The notes below the pieces were generated by a model. It was not told the DNA's origin. It did no database searches and saw nothing but the letters and a program-made list of their open reading frames with translations. From Paraclostridium ghonii (GTDB lineage Bacteria; Bacillota; Clostridia; Peptostreptococcales; Peptostreptococcaceae), in the NCBI RefSeq assembly GCF_023653455.1, contig NZ_JAKEDR010000047.1, positions 1 to 20,640 of the forward strand: a stretch of 20,640 nucleotides of DNA, in the 5' to 3' direction. Shown here one piece after another: positions 1 through 8,081 of this stretch; position 1 is the stretch's first letter, and each line of letters starts with the position of its first letter. A program made the translations under genes and the position numbers.

Positions 1-77
1 ATTCTTTAAAAGTCAATAAATCAAGTACTTAACTTAAAAATCAATTGGAATAATAGACATACTTAGGGGGTATATGA

Positions 78-755
78 ATGAATAAATTTTTAAATACTGT
101 GAAAAGGTTAACATTATTTTTCATAGGAATGACTATAGTTCAATTTGGGGTTGCCTTATACTTAAGAACAAATATAGGATCTGATCCATTTACAATTTTT
201 ACACAAGGCTTAGCATTAACTTTAAATAATGTTGGGGTAAACGCTACTACTGGAACAGCAAATAGAATAATATTAGTAATATTGTTTGCAATAATATTTT
301 TAGTTCAAAAAAAATACATAAAAATAGGTACCTTCATATGTGCTATTGGAATTGGCCCAATTATTGATATGGCTGTAAACGTTGTTTCATATTTCCAAAT
401 TCAAAATTGTAGTTATGCTGGGAAAATAGCTTTAGTAGTATTAGGGTGTCTTGTAATAGCTATAGGATTTTCTATACTTTCATCAACTAATGTAGGTATG
501 GCACCAAATGATATAATACCATTTATAATAAAAGATAAGATTAAATTAGAATATCGTTGGATAAGAATGGGATTTGATGCTACGTTTTTGATTGCTGGAT
601 ATTTATTAGGAGGTACTGTAGGTCTTGGAACAGTTATAGCTATGCTTATAACAGGTCCTTTTATACAAACTTGTTTACCATATGGGGAGAAAATTGTAAA
701 CTTTATTTTAGCTGAAGAATCTTTAAGCAATGGAGTAGAGGACATTAATATATAA
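78..755 (+). CDS. YczE/YitT-like integral membrane protein
   Basis: A 225-residue protein made almost wholly of hydrophobic segments (about five or six membrane spans) separated by short polar turns. The N-terminal pattern, including LRTNIGSDPFTIFTQG near residues 29-44 and a Gly-rich stretch followed by SSTNVGMAPNDIIPF further on, is typical of the YczE/YyaS/YitT family. The start at 78 is preferred over the out-of-frame ATG at 74 because AGGGGG at 65-70 is well spaced from it. The family's transported substrate is not established and nothing nearby suggests one. The gene stands alone, convergent with the glutamate symporter, and has its own hairpin terminator. It looks unrelated to the microcompartment cluster. 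Confidence 0.8.
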   Translation: MNKFLNTVKRLTLFFIGMTIVQFGVALYLRTNIGSDPFTIFTQGLALTLNNVGVNATTGTANRIILVILFAIIFLVQKKYIKIGTFICAIGIGPIIDMAVNVVSYFQIQNCSYAGKIALVVLGCLVIAIGFSILSSTNVGMAPNDIIPFIIKDKIKLEYRWIRMGFDATFLIAGYLLGGTVGLGTVIAMLITGPFIQTCLPYGEKIVNFILAEESLSNGVEDINI

Positions 756-771
756 TTTTTTGTTAAATATG

Positions 772-816
772 AAAACTATTTCTTAGTAATTTTATTGTTA
801 TTAGGAAATGGTTTTT
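772..816 (+). terminator. Intrinsic terminator of the YczE-like gene
   Basis: An AT-rich hairpin with arms 772-789 and 798-815, paired throughout with a few G-U pairs, ends in a run of T. It starts 16 bases after the stop codon. Confidence 0.6.
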
Positions 817-840
817 TATAAATCGAGTATATTTTAAAAA

Positions 841-878
841 CAAAAGGAGTTGTCTGAATTAAAAGACGACTCCTTTTG
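841..878 (-). terminator. Terminator of gltS, possibly bidirectional
   Basis: A 15-bp stem with arms 841-855 (CAAAAGGAGTTGTCT) and 864-878, containing one G-U pair, lies directly past the minus-strand stop. T-rich sequence follows on both strands, so it can end transcription from either side of this convergent pair. Confidence 0.75.
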
Positions 879-880
879 TT

Positions 881-2146
881 TTATGATAACATATTTATAA
901 ACATTATTATAGTAGGTATAGCAACTAAGTCTATTAAGAAAGCACAAACAATTGGTATTGTAAAAAATGCTCTTTCTGAGTAGCCGTATCTACTACATAT
1001 TGAATTTAAATTTGCAAGTGCATTTGGAGTAGCCCCAAGTTCATGACCTATAAACCCTCCAACCATTACAGCTGCGTCATAATCCTTACCTAATAATCTA
1101 AACATTATAAATATAGTAAATAAAACTATAAATAATACTTGCATTAAAACTATAATCAACATAGGTAATCCAAGTGTTTTTAATTCCCAAAGTTTTATAC
1201 TCATAAGAGCCATAGTTAAGAATAAATTTAAGCTTATATCACCTAAAAGGTCAAAACATGAATAGTCAACAGTTACAAGCTTAAATTTATCATTAGCATT
1301 TCTAAAAGTTATTGCAACTAATATACCACCTACATATTCAGGTAAAGCATAACCTGTAATGCTAGTAATAAAATTACTAACAACATATCCTATAGACATA
1401 CATGCAGTTAATATAAAAATATGTTTAATAAACTCTGAAGAATCTAATTTTGATGATGCTGTAGTATCTTTACATACAGCTACTTCTTCGTTAAAATTAT
1501 CTTCATTATTAACTTGATTATGTAAATCACTTAAAACAAACTTATTTGGCTTTAATTTATATTTTTCAATTAAAAATTTTGAAGTTGGGGCACCTATAAA
1601 TCCGCCACAAATAAGACCTAATGTTGCAGCGGCAAGGCCTATTGTATTAGCCCCTACAACTCCCATTGATTCTAGCGTTGGACCAAAAGTTGCACTAGTA
1701 CCATGTCCTCCACCCATAGAAATTGCACCACACATAAGACCAAGTAGTGGATCAAGTCCTGTTAACATTGCACCAAATAATCCTATAATATTTTGTGCAA
1801 ATATAAGTATTATACAAAATATCCAATAAATAAGTACAGATTTTCCACCTTTTTTTATAAGGTTAAAGCTGGCACCTATACCTACAGTAGTGAAAAAAGC
1901 CACCATAAAAGTAGATTGTAAGCTAGTATCTAGTACAACGCTTAATATATTGAATTGATTAAGTAAAAAAACTAAAAGTGCAAATAATATGCCTCCAATA
2001 ACTGGGGCAGGGATACATAGTCTATCTAAAATTAAAATTTGTTTTTTTAAGGTTTTACCTAGTATTATTAAAAAACACGTTAATGCAATTGTAGCAGCAA
2101 TGTTTAGATTAAGAGTAAGGATTCCATTAATGTTGGTAAGTTCCAT
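881..2146 (-). CDS. gltS: Sodium/glutamate symporter, GltS family
   Basis: A 421-residue, roughly 11-12-span membrane protein whose length and layout match GltS, the Na+-coupled glutamate symporter of the inner membrane. Two internal repeats carry the family's glycine-rich re-entrant motifs: GGGHGTSATFGP at 145-156, and GGFIGHELGATPNAL near residue 370. A central hydrophilic loop near 205-235 separates the halves. The ATG at 2146 has TAAGGAG seven bases upstream (2154-2160). A terminator between this gene and the xanthine-type permease argues that it has its own promoter. Glutamate supply has no obvious place in the purine pathway next door, so the neighbourhood may be accidental, or the real substrate may differ. 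Confidence 0.88.
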   Translation of the reverse strand: MELTNINGILTLNLNIAATIALTCFLIILGKTLKKQILILDRLCIPAPVIGGILFALLVFLLNQFNILSVVLDTSLQSTFMVAFFTTVGIGASFNLIKKGGKSVLIYWIFCIILIFAQNIIGLFGAMLTGLDPLLGLMCGAISMGGGHGTSATFGPTLESMGVVGANTIGLAAATLGLICGGFIGAPTSKFLIEKYKLKPNKFVLSDLHNQVNNEDNFNEEVAVCKDTTASSKLDSSEFIKHIFILTACMSIGYVVSNFITSITGYALPEYVGGILVAITFRNANDKFKLVTVDYSCFDLLGDISLNLFLTMALMSIKLWELKTLGLPMLIIVLMQVLFIVLFTIFIMFRLLGKDYDAAVMVGGFIGHELGATPNALANLNSICSRYGYSERAFFTIPIVCAFLIDLVAIPTIIMFINMLS

Positions 2147-2266
2147 TAAATCGCTCCTTATTCAAATTGATTAGATATTTAACTATTATACTGTAAAGTG
2201 TCATAAAAGTAAATAAAATTTAAACAATTCTTAAATTTCATAATAAAAAATTAATTGAATGAAATT

Positions 2267-2305
2267 AAAAAGAACTATCTTTTTTTACGAAAGGTAGTTC
2301 TTTTT
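2267..2305 (-). terminator. Terminator of the cyclase-permease transcript
   Basis: A 16-bp stem, arms 2267-2282 and 2290-2305 with one G-U pair, has T-rich sequence after it on the minus strand. It lies 15 bases beyond the permease stop and separates that gene from gltS. Confidence 0.7.
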
Positions 2306-2319
2306 AGAAAATTTATATT

Positions 2320-3657
2320 TTATTTATCAGTATCTTTTAAAACTAAATTAAGAATTAAAGCAAATATAGTACCCGTACTTATACCTGAGCCAAATAACAT
2401 TTTTAAACTGTTAGGAAGGTTTACTAAAAGATCTGGTCTAGTTGTAATTCCAAGACCTAAAGCTAGTGAAATAGAAATTATAATTAAGTTTCTATTATTC
2501 ATGTTAACTCTACTTAATGTTTTGATACCACTAGCAGCAACAACTCCAAACATTACAATTCCAGCACCACCTAAAACAGGACTAGGAATAGATGCAACTA
2601 AAGCCCCTAATTTGGGGAATACACCAAGTAGCATCATAATTATTCCTGACATTACAACTACATGGCGACTTGCAACTTTAGTTATAGGAATAAGACCAAC
2701 GTTTTGACTGAAAGATGTATTTGGACCTGCTCCGAAAAAACCAGCTATAAAACTTCCTACACCATCAGCTAAAACACCTTTACTTATTTCATCTCTTGAA
2801 GTTTCTCTTTCAGAAGCTTCTCCTATAGCGATTAAACATCCAACTGTTTCTATAGTAGTTACTAAATATGCGACTATAAATGGAGCTACTCCTGCTAAAC
2901 TAAACTTTATTCCATGTTCTAATACTAAAGGAATACCAGGAATGCCTACCCAAGTTGCTTCTTTTATAGGAGTAAAATCAACCAATCCAAGAGGAATACA
3001 TATTAAGTATCCTACAAACATTCCTATTAAAATAGATGCGCTACTAAGAATGCCTTTACCATATATATTAAACCCTATTACTATAATCATAACTATTAAA
3101 GATATACAAATATTTATAATACTTCCATAATCAGATGAGCCCACACCACCTGCACACCAATCCATAGAAACTGGAATAAGTGTAAGTCCTATTAAAGTTA
3201 CTACAGTACCTGTAACGACTGGTGGGAAAAATTTCATAAGAGGTTTTATAAATCTACTTAAAATCATTTCTATGAAAGAGCCAAGTATGGTAGCCCCAAG
3301 TATTCCAGCAAGACCCATAGAACTGCCTACTGCTATAGATGGACCTACAAAAGTAAAATCAGTTCCCATAATACATGGAAGTTTAGACCCAACTTTACAA
3401 ACACCATGAGCTTGAATCACAGTTGCAATGCCTGCAACAAATATTGCTGCACTAACCATTAAAGCTGTGGTTTGAACATCAAGACCTATTGCAGGGCCTA
3501 CAACTAAAGGGACAGCTACAATTCCACCGAAAGCTGCAACTATATGTTGAAAACCAAGAAGAATTGAAAGCTGTAAATTTGGTTTATCGTCTATCTTGTA
3601 AAGTAATCCTGAGTTATTTTTATTTTTAATCTTTTGAGAAGAACTATTTTCACTCAT
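2320..3657 (-). CDS. NCS2/NAT family xanthine/uracil-type permease
   Basis: A 445-residue protein of the nucleobase-cation symporter-2 (NAT) family, with about 14 membrane segments. It imports a purine or pyrimidine base together with a cation. Visible family marks are GFQHIVAAFGG at 35-45 with the conserved His38, TTIETVG at 267-273 with the conserved Glu, and the NAT signature QNVGLIPITK at 318-327. The hydrophilic first 25 residues are cytoplasmic. The start has TAGGAGGAG upstream. It follows the cyclase gene by 39 bases on the same strand, so the two are probably co-transcribed, divergent from the purine-catabolic microcompartment operon. The context favours xanthine or uric acid over uracil; the motif alone does not decide this. 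Confidence 0.9.
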   Translation of the reverse strand: MSENSSSQKIKNKNNSGLLYKIDDKPNLQLSILLGFQHIVAAFGGIVAVPLVVGPAIGLDVQTTALMVSAAIFVAGIATVIQAHGVCKVGSKLPCIMGTDFTFVGPSIAVGSSMGLAGILGATILGSFIEMILSRFIKPLMKFFPPVVTGTVVTLIGLTLIPVSMDWCAGGVGSSDYGSIINICISLIVMIIVIGFNIYGKGILSSASILIGMFVGYLICIPLGLVDFTPIKEATWVGIPGIPLVLEHGIKFSLAGVAPFIVAYLVTTIETVGCLIAIGEASERETSRDEISKGVLADGVGSFIAGFFGAGPNTSFSQNVGLIPITKVASRHVVVMSGIIMMLLGVFPKLGALVASIPSPVLGGAGIVMFGVVAASGIKTLSRVNMNNRNLIIISISLALGLGITTRPDLLVNLPNSLKMLFGSGISTGTIFALILNLVLKDTDK

Positions 3658-3696
3658 AAAATTCTCCTCCTATATAAAATTTGATACTAACTTGTA

Positions 3697-4389
3697 TTAA
3701 TCTTCCAAAAGAGCAATTGCTCTTATAGGTGAACCTGAACCTTCTCTTATTTTAAGAGGTAATCCAAAGTATAAAAATCTTTTGCCAACTAATTGATCAA
3801 GGTTGCATAGATTTTCTGTATTGGTAATATCATATTCACCACATACTAAATGACCTGAAAAATTTAAGTCATCTGGATGGTCAATAGCAGGCGCATCTAC
3901 GCCTATATTTACAACACCAGATTTTGCTAAATATGTAGCGGCATTATAACTAAGCCCAGAATACTCAGTTTGCCATTTATAAGTATTAAAGTTTCTATCA
4001 TAATGTCCGGTATACATTAGTAATATATCACCTTTTTCAATTTGTAAATTTGATTTATTCAAAGCATTTTCTATATCTGAAACTTCAATATACCTACTAT
4101 AAGAAATATCACTTAAATCTATACAAATAGCACTTCCAAAAAAATAATCTAGTGGCATATTTTCTATAGTTTTTCCACTTGGTTTATATTCCCACACTGC
4201 ATCACAATGAGTTCCTCCATGTTCGCTTATAAGTAAATTTCTAGCAGAAAATCCAAGAGTTTTGCTACCAGTTTTTTTCATATTTTCTTCATGAGTCATG
4301 TTAGTCATTATAAAAGTAGGCTGATGCATTGGAAAAACAGACATGCCTTGATAAATTTCTTGAGACAAATCAATTACTCTAAACCCCAT
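3697..4389 (-). CDS. Cyclase-family metal-dependent hydrolase; candidate 4-imidazolonase
   Basis: This 230-residue protein belongs to the cyclase family that includes kynurenine formamidase (KynB) and isatin hydrolase. These cytosolic metal-dependent enzymes cleave N-formyl or cyclic amide bonds. The family motif HGGTHCD is at 57-63 (His57, His61, Asp63). Also present are VDAPAID at 164-170, a later His at 180 and Glu185, all expected near the metal site. I chose ATG at 4389 because AAGGAGG (4400-4406) is eight bases away; an in-frame GTG at 4398 overlaps that site. It shares a transcript with the permease. Because relatives open lactam rings and the other five steps of xanthine breakdown are covered elsewhere here, opening of 4-imidazolone to formiminoglycine is my inference. 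A formamidase or unrelated role is possible. Confidence 0.85.
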   Translation of the reverse strand: MGFRVIDLSQEIYQGMSVFPMHQPTFIMTNMTHEENMKKTGSKTLGFSARNLLISEHGGTHCDAVWEYKPSGKTIENMPLDYFFGSAICIDLSDISYSRYIEVSDIENALNKSNLQIEKGDILLMYTGHYDRNFNTYKWQTEYSGLSYNAATYLAKSGVVNIGVDAPAIDHPDDLNFSGHLVCGEYDITNTENLCNLDQLVGKRFLYFGLPLKIREGSGSPIRAIALLED

Positions 4390-4614
4390 AAAAAACACCT
4401 CCTTAAAAAGTTTATTTAATAAGTTATATTCACAATGGATAGAAAATATAATTTATTAAACAAGTGTAAATATAAAAATTAAAAAATAGACGTTAAATCA
4501 AAAGATAAATTCATTATAGTAAAAATTTAAATCATAAGTTTGGATAAATGAAGATTTGCTTGTTTTAATAGTTTATCTACTTATTAAATTAAAAAAAGAT
4601 AAGGAGATAATTGT
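4390..4614 (+). promoter_or_regulatory. Divergent regulatory region between cyclase-permease and BMC operons
   Basis: This 225-bp, very AT-rich gap must hold the promoters of both divergent transcripts. No confident -35/-10 pair is visible. The 11-mer ACTTATTAAAT occurs once on each coding strand, at mirror positions: minus strand 4414-4424 and plus strand 4579-4589, each about 25 bases before its start codon. Each copy is preceded by a TAT-rich stretch (TATAA or TATCT) that could be a -10 element. No known riboswitch fold was recognised. Confidence 0.45.
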
Positions 4615-5556
4615 ATGGAGAAAAAACAATATGTACTAGCAGTACCAAATTTTAGTAATGGTAAAGACAAAAATGTAATTGAAGCAGTTGTAGATGTAGT
4701 TAGAAGTTCAAACGTTAAACTAGTAAGTTATGAACCTGAAGAAGATTTTAATAGAACAGTTGTAACATTTATAGGAGAGCCAGAAGATGTAAAAGATGCA
4801 TTAGTTAATATGGCTAAAAAATCCATAGAGCTTATAGATATGAGAGAGCATAAAGGAACTCACCCTAGAATTGGAGCACAAGATACTCTTCCTATATTCC
4901 CATTAAAAAATATAACAATAGAAGAGTGTGTAGAATTGTCAAAAGAGATAGGAGAAAGATTACATAAAGAAACTCAAGTCCCTATATATTTTGCAGGAGA
5001 AAGTGCTACTACTGAAGAAAGAAAAGCATTTGCATATATCAGAAAAGGACAATATGAAGGTGTTAGAGATCTTTTAAAAGCAATAAAAGATAATGACACT
5101 AGACAAGAAGAATACAACAATAGAAAGCCAGATTTAAGTGTAGATGGACTGTTAAGTGAAAAGTCTGGAGCAACATTATCAAGCGCTGAATTTAATGGGC
5201 TTACAGCTTACAACATATTCCTTGGAACTGAAAATGTAGAGATAGCTAAAAAAATAGCAAAAGCATTAAGAGGGCCAAGCGGGGGATTTAGTACTGTTAG
5301 GGCAGTTGGAATAAAGTTCCCTGAAAAAGAAGGAGTAGTAGTTTCAATGAATCTTCTAGATTGCTATAAAACCCCTATTCATAGAGCTTTTGAATTTGTA
5401 AAAAGAGAAGCGAAGAGATATGGAGTAACAGTAACAGGAAGTCAATTAGTTGGACCTATTAAACTAGATTATGTATTAGATACATTTAATTACTATTTAC
5501 AATTAGAAGATTTTAAAAATGAACAAGTGTTAGAAACTCATTTAATGGATATATAA
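4615..5556 (+). CDS. Formiminotransferase (glutamate or formiminoglycine formimidoyltransferase)
   Basis: A 313-residue stand-alone formiminotransferase, the length usual for single-domain bacterial enzymes without the cyclodeaminase half. It moves a formimino group to tetrahydrofolate in the cytosol. The catalytic motif HKGTHPRIGAQD is at 79-90; His83 matches the catalytic histidine known from mammalian FTCD. The N-terminal AVPNFSNGKD and the C-terminal domain (about 180-305) fit the family. AAGGAG lies nine bases before ATG. It opens the plus-strand operon and is followed 12 bases later by the amidohydrolase. In histidine breakdown the donor is formiminoglutamate, but no hut gene is near; in xanthine fermentation the donor is formiminoglycine, giving glycine, which fits this locus better. 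Donor choice is inferred. Confidence 0.9.
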   Translation: MEKKQYVLAVPNFSNGKDKNVIEAVVDVVRSSNVKLVSYEPEEDFNRTVVTFIGEPEDVKDALVNMAKKSIELIDMREHKGTHPRIGAQDTLPIFPLKNITIEECVELSKEIGERLHKETQVPIYFAGESATTEERKAFAYIRKGQYEGVRDLLKAIKDNDTRQEEYNNRKPDLSVDGLLSEKSGATLSSAEFNGLTAYNIFLGTENVEIAKKIAKALRGPSGGFSTVRAVGIKFPEKEGVVVSMNLLDCYKTPIHRAFEFVKREAKRYGVTVTGSQLVGPIKLDYVLDTFNYYLQLEDFKNEQVLETHLMDI

Positions 5557-5568
5557 GGGGGATTTAAA

Positions 5569-7116
5569 ATGATAGATTTAATTATAAAAAATGCCAACAT
5601 ACCTCAAGGAGACGAGATGGTTCTTACTAATATATTAGTAAAAGATGAAAAAATAGTAGGTTTTGTTGATGATATAAACATAATAGATTCAAAAGAAGTT
5701 ATAGATGCGAATAGAAATTTAGTAATGCCAGGGTGCATAGATTCACATACACACTTTATGTATCAAGGATTTCCTCATAGAGAGAACTTTTTAACAGGAA
5801 CAGCAGCAGCAGCAACTGGTGGAGTTACCACTATAATTGATATGCCTTGCTGTTCAGTTCCTTCGGTTAGAAGTGTAGAACAACTAGAAACAAAACTAGG
5901 AATATGTGGACCACAAGCGTTAGTAGATTATGCTATGTGGGGAGGCGTTACAGGAGAAGATGTACGCGAAGGTTGGATGCATAATGTAAAAGAACAAGCA
6001 GATTATGGAGTAGTTGCTTTTAAAGTTTATATGACTCCATCAGTTCCAACTTATCCAAGAGTTACAGATCCAGAAATGTTTGAGTGTTTTAAAGCGGTAT
6101 CACAAACTGGTCTTCCAATAGGAATCCATGCTGAGAATTTTGCAATGTGTGATTTTTATGTAAATAAATTTAAAGATGAAGGTAGACTTGATGGACCTGC
6201 TTGGGCAGAAGCTAGAATGGAACTTGCTGAAAAGGTAGCTATAGAATTAGGAATTAGCTTTGCAGAAGCTAGTAAAGCTAGGCTTCACATAGTTCATATG
6301 AGTACAGGAATTGGAGCTAAATTAGTTAAAGAAGCTAAAATGAGAGGTTTAGATGTAACTAGTGAATCTTGTCCTCATTACTTAACTTTAAATTACCAAG
6401 ATGCTATGACTGAATACGGACCACTTGCAAAAATAGCACCACCTCTTAGAACTAAAAAAGATAATGAAGAGAATTGGCAAGGTATAAATGATGGAAGTAT
6501 AGATTTTATAGCAACAGATCATGCACCATATGAACTAGAAAGTGAAAAAATAAAAGAAGGCATGAATATATGGACTTCATTCCCAGGTATACCGGGAGTT
6601 GAAACTATGGTTCCTGTTATAGTTAGTGAAGGATACAATAAAGGAAGAATTTCACTAAGTAAATTAGTTGATATTTTAAGTACTAATGCAGCTAAACACT
6701 ATGGATTATATCCTAAAAAAGGTGCTTTAAACATAGGATCTGATGCTGACTTTTCAATAATAGATTTAAATAAAGAATGGACTATAAAAAGAGAAGATTT
6801 AGTAACTATGTGTGGATATACTCCACTTGAAGGTATGAAGTTAAAAGGAAGAATAGTTAAAACTATAGTTAGAGGTAATTTAGTTTATGAAGCTGGAGAA
6901 GCTGGAGTTTTAGGCAAACTAGATAATTATGATGTATTATTTAACAACCCACAAGAATTAACTAGTGAGTTATATAAAGTTAGTTATAGAAAAGATCATC
7001 CAGAGTTGATTGTTGATCATGTTAAAAATATAAAAGGTATAAAAGTTAAACCAGGATTTGGTAAATTTATAAAACGTCAAACAATAAGTAAGTTAGATAA
7101 AAATATTAAGTTTTAA
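5569..7116 (+). CDS. Dihydropyrimidinase/allantoinase-like amidohydrolase; candidate xanthine amidohydrolase
   Basis: A 515-residue cyclic amidohydrolase. All ligands for a two-metal site are visible: HTH (His60, His62), the lysine that becomes carboxylated (FKVYM, Lys152), HAEN (His187), HIVHM (His243) and TDHAPY (Asp317). The family hydrolyses ring amides in dihydropyrimidines, hydantoins and allantoin. Here the likely substrate is the pyrimidine ring of xanthine, giving 4-ureido-5-imidazolecarboxylate; that is an inference from the neighbours. The usual terminal motif (PGFGKFIKR, 495-503) is separated from the barrel by about 44 extra residues (450-493), and a Lys-rich tail follows. GGGGG at 5557-5561 serves the ATG. 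The gene lies between the formiminotransferase and hairpin element A. Allantoinase is the main alternative. Confidence 0.88.
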   Translation: MIDLIIKNANIPQGDEMVLTNILVKDEKIVGFVDDINIIDSKEVIDANRNLVMPGCIDSHTHFMYQGFPHRENFLTGTAAAATGGVTTIIDMPCCSVPSVRSVEQLETKLGICGPQALVDYAMWGGVTGEDVREGWMHNVKEQADYGVVAFKVYMTPSVPTYPRVTDPEMFECFKAVSQTGLPIGIHAENFAMCDFYVNKFKDEGRLDGPAWAEARMELAEKVAIELGISFAEASKARLHIVHMSTGIGAKLVKEAKMRGLDVTSESCPHYLTLNYQDAMTEYGPLAKIAPPLRTKKDNEENWQGINDGSIDFIATDHAPYELESEKIKEGMNIWTSFPGIPGVETMVPVIVSEGYNKGRISLSKLVDILSTNAAKHYGLYPKKGALNIGSDADFSIIDLNKEWTIKREDLVTMCGYTPLEGMKLKGRIVKTIVRGNLVYEAGEAGVLGKLDNYDVLFNNPQELTSELYKVSYRKDHPELIVDHVKNIKGIKVKPGFGKFIKRQTISKLDKNIKF

Positions 7117-7119
7117 TTT

Positions 7120-7227
7120 TTGATAAGAGAGTGGGAGTTATGACTTGTTTCTGTCGCTAAAGACCTAAAGTGCTCGGTCTTTAACGCTCCTTCAACAAGT
7201 CATAACTCCCGCTCTATACACTATCAA
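7120..7227 (+). repeat. Long hairpin element A (permuted form)
   Basis: The outer stem pairs 7128-7149 with 7194-7215 (22 pairs, one G-U), extended by 7120-7125 with 7222-7227. The apical stem pairs 7158-7165 with 7176-7183. Between the stems is an internal loop with TGTCGC on the 5' side (7152-7157) and GCTCC on the 3' side (7186-7190). The helix flanking the loop contains CTTGT (7144-7148) and ACAAG (7195-7199). The same blocks recur in elements B and C, but with the two loop strands in the opposite order. No T-run follows, so it is not a typical terminator. It fills most of the gap between the amidohydrolase and the cysteine hydrolase. Confidence 0.8.
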
Positions 7228-7277
7228 GCTTTATAAATTTAATTTTTAGGTGAGAGAGAATAAGAGGGGGATTTATT

Positions 7278-7889
7278 ATGAAAAGACATGCAATTTTAGT
7301 TATAGATATGTTAAATGATTTTGTTGGAGAGAAAGCTCCGTTAAGATGTCCAGGAGGAGAGAAGATAATACCCGATCTTCAAAAGCTTTTTGCTTGGGTT
7401 AGAGAGAGAAATGCTAAAGGTTTAGATGATGTTCAGTTAGTTCATATACAAGAAGCTCATAGAAAAAATGATGCTGATTTTAGAGTTAGACCTGTTCATG
7501 CTGTAAAAGGGACTTGGGGTTCTGATTTTATAAAAGAACTTTATCCCCAAGGTGAAGAATATATAGTTCCAAAGAGAAGACATAGTGGATTTGCGCATAC
7601 TGATTTAGATTTATACTTAAGAGAAGAAAATATAGATACAGTTGTTGTTACTGGAGTATGGACTAATGTATGTGTTAGAAGTACTGCAAGTGATGCTTTA
7701 TACAATGCTTACAAAGTTATAACTTTAAGTGATGGGGTACATTCTAAAAATGATGAAATGCATGAAGCAGGACTTAGAGACTTAAGTATATTTACAAAAG
7801 TTATGACTATTGATGAGTATATAGATGCATGGGAAAAAGGCCTAGACCCTTGGTCCGGTGGAGGAGATACAGAAAATAAAGTAGAATAG
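7278..7889 (+). CDS. Isochorismatase-like cysteine hydrolase; candidate ureido-imidazolecarboxylate amidohydrolase
   Basis: A 203-residue cytosolic amidase of the isochorismatase-like family. The catalytic triad is visible: Asp10 in VIDMLNDF, Lys99 in VPKRRHSGF and Cys132 in GVWTNVCVRST. The presence of the Cys indicates an amide hydrolase (like N-carbamoylsarcosine amidase, nicotinamidase or the ureidoacrylate hydrolase RutB), not an isochorismatase. Relatives remove ureido (carbamoyl) groups as CO2 and ammonia, which is the second step of xanthine fermentation, from 4-ureido- to 4-amino-5-imidazolecarboxylate. That assignment is inferred from the locus. GAGGGGG precedes the ATG. A hydrophilic tail of about 15 residues (189-203) follows the catalytic fold. 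The gene is bracketed exactly by hairpin elements A and B. Confidence 0.9.
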   Translation: MKRHAILVIDMLNDFVGEKAPLRCPGGEKIIPDLQKLFAWVRERNAKGLDDVQLVHIQEAHRKNDADFRVRPVHAVKGTWGSDFIKELYPQGEEYIVPKRRHSGFAHTDLDLYLREENIDTVVVTGVWTNVCVRSTASDALYNAYKVITLSDGVHSKNDEMHEAGLRDLSIFTKVMTIDEYIDAWEKGLDPWSGGGDTENKVE

Positions 7890-7890
7890 T

Positions 7891-8026
7891 TAAATAGTTT
7901 TGTTAGGCTGGTTTGGGCTTGGGGACGATATGAGGGATTTGCTCCATACAAGCTGGGAAGATACTTGTAAATGTCGCTGTATCCCTCATATCATCCCCAA
8001 GCCTTACAGCATATCAAAACTATTTA
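7891..8026 (+). repeat. Long hairpin element B
   Basis: The outer stem pairs 7891-7902 with 8015-8026; after an unpaired stretch it continues as 7916-7938 with 7981-8003 (22 of 23 positions paired). The apical stem TACAAG (7947-7952) pairs with CTTGTA (7964-7969). The internal loop has GCTCC (7941-7945) opposite TGTCGC (7972-7977), as in element C. The element begins right after the cysteine hydrolase stop and ends 56 bases before ubiX. No T-run follows, so read-through into ubiX is likely. Confidence 0.8.
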
Positions 8027-8081
8027 AAAATACATAACTTTATTTAATAGATAAAAAAGATAGAGATTGGAAGGAAATTTT

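Noticed and set aside
2255..2707. A 150-codon plus-strand ORF across the permease gene end
   Set aside because: It is antisense to the conserved NCS2 permease frame and runs through its terminator; it is a shadow of that gene.
4390..4614. A purine or xanthine riboswitch ahead of the formiminotransferase or cyclase gene
   Set aside because: The sequence is almost all A/T and lacks the conserved loops and three-way junction of purine riboswitches; no terminator hairpin is present in either leader.
7128..7215. Reading hairpin element A as a simple intrinsic terminator
   Set aside because: No T-run follows the stem, the operon continues directly, and it shares a conserved internal loop with the other two elements.
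5569..7889. Allantoin degradation as the pathway (allantoinase plus ureidoglycolate-type amidase)
   Set aside because: It would leave the UbiX/UbiD pair, the deaminase and the formiminotransferase unexplained. It remains the main alternative for the single amidohydrolase.
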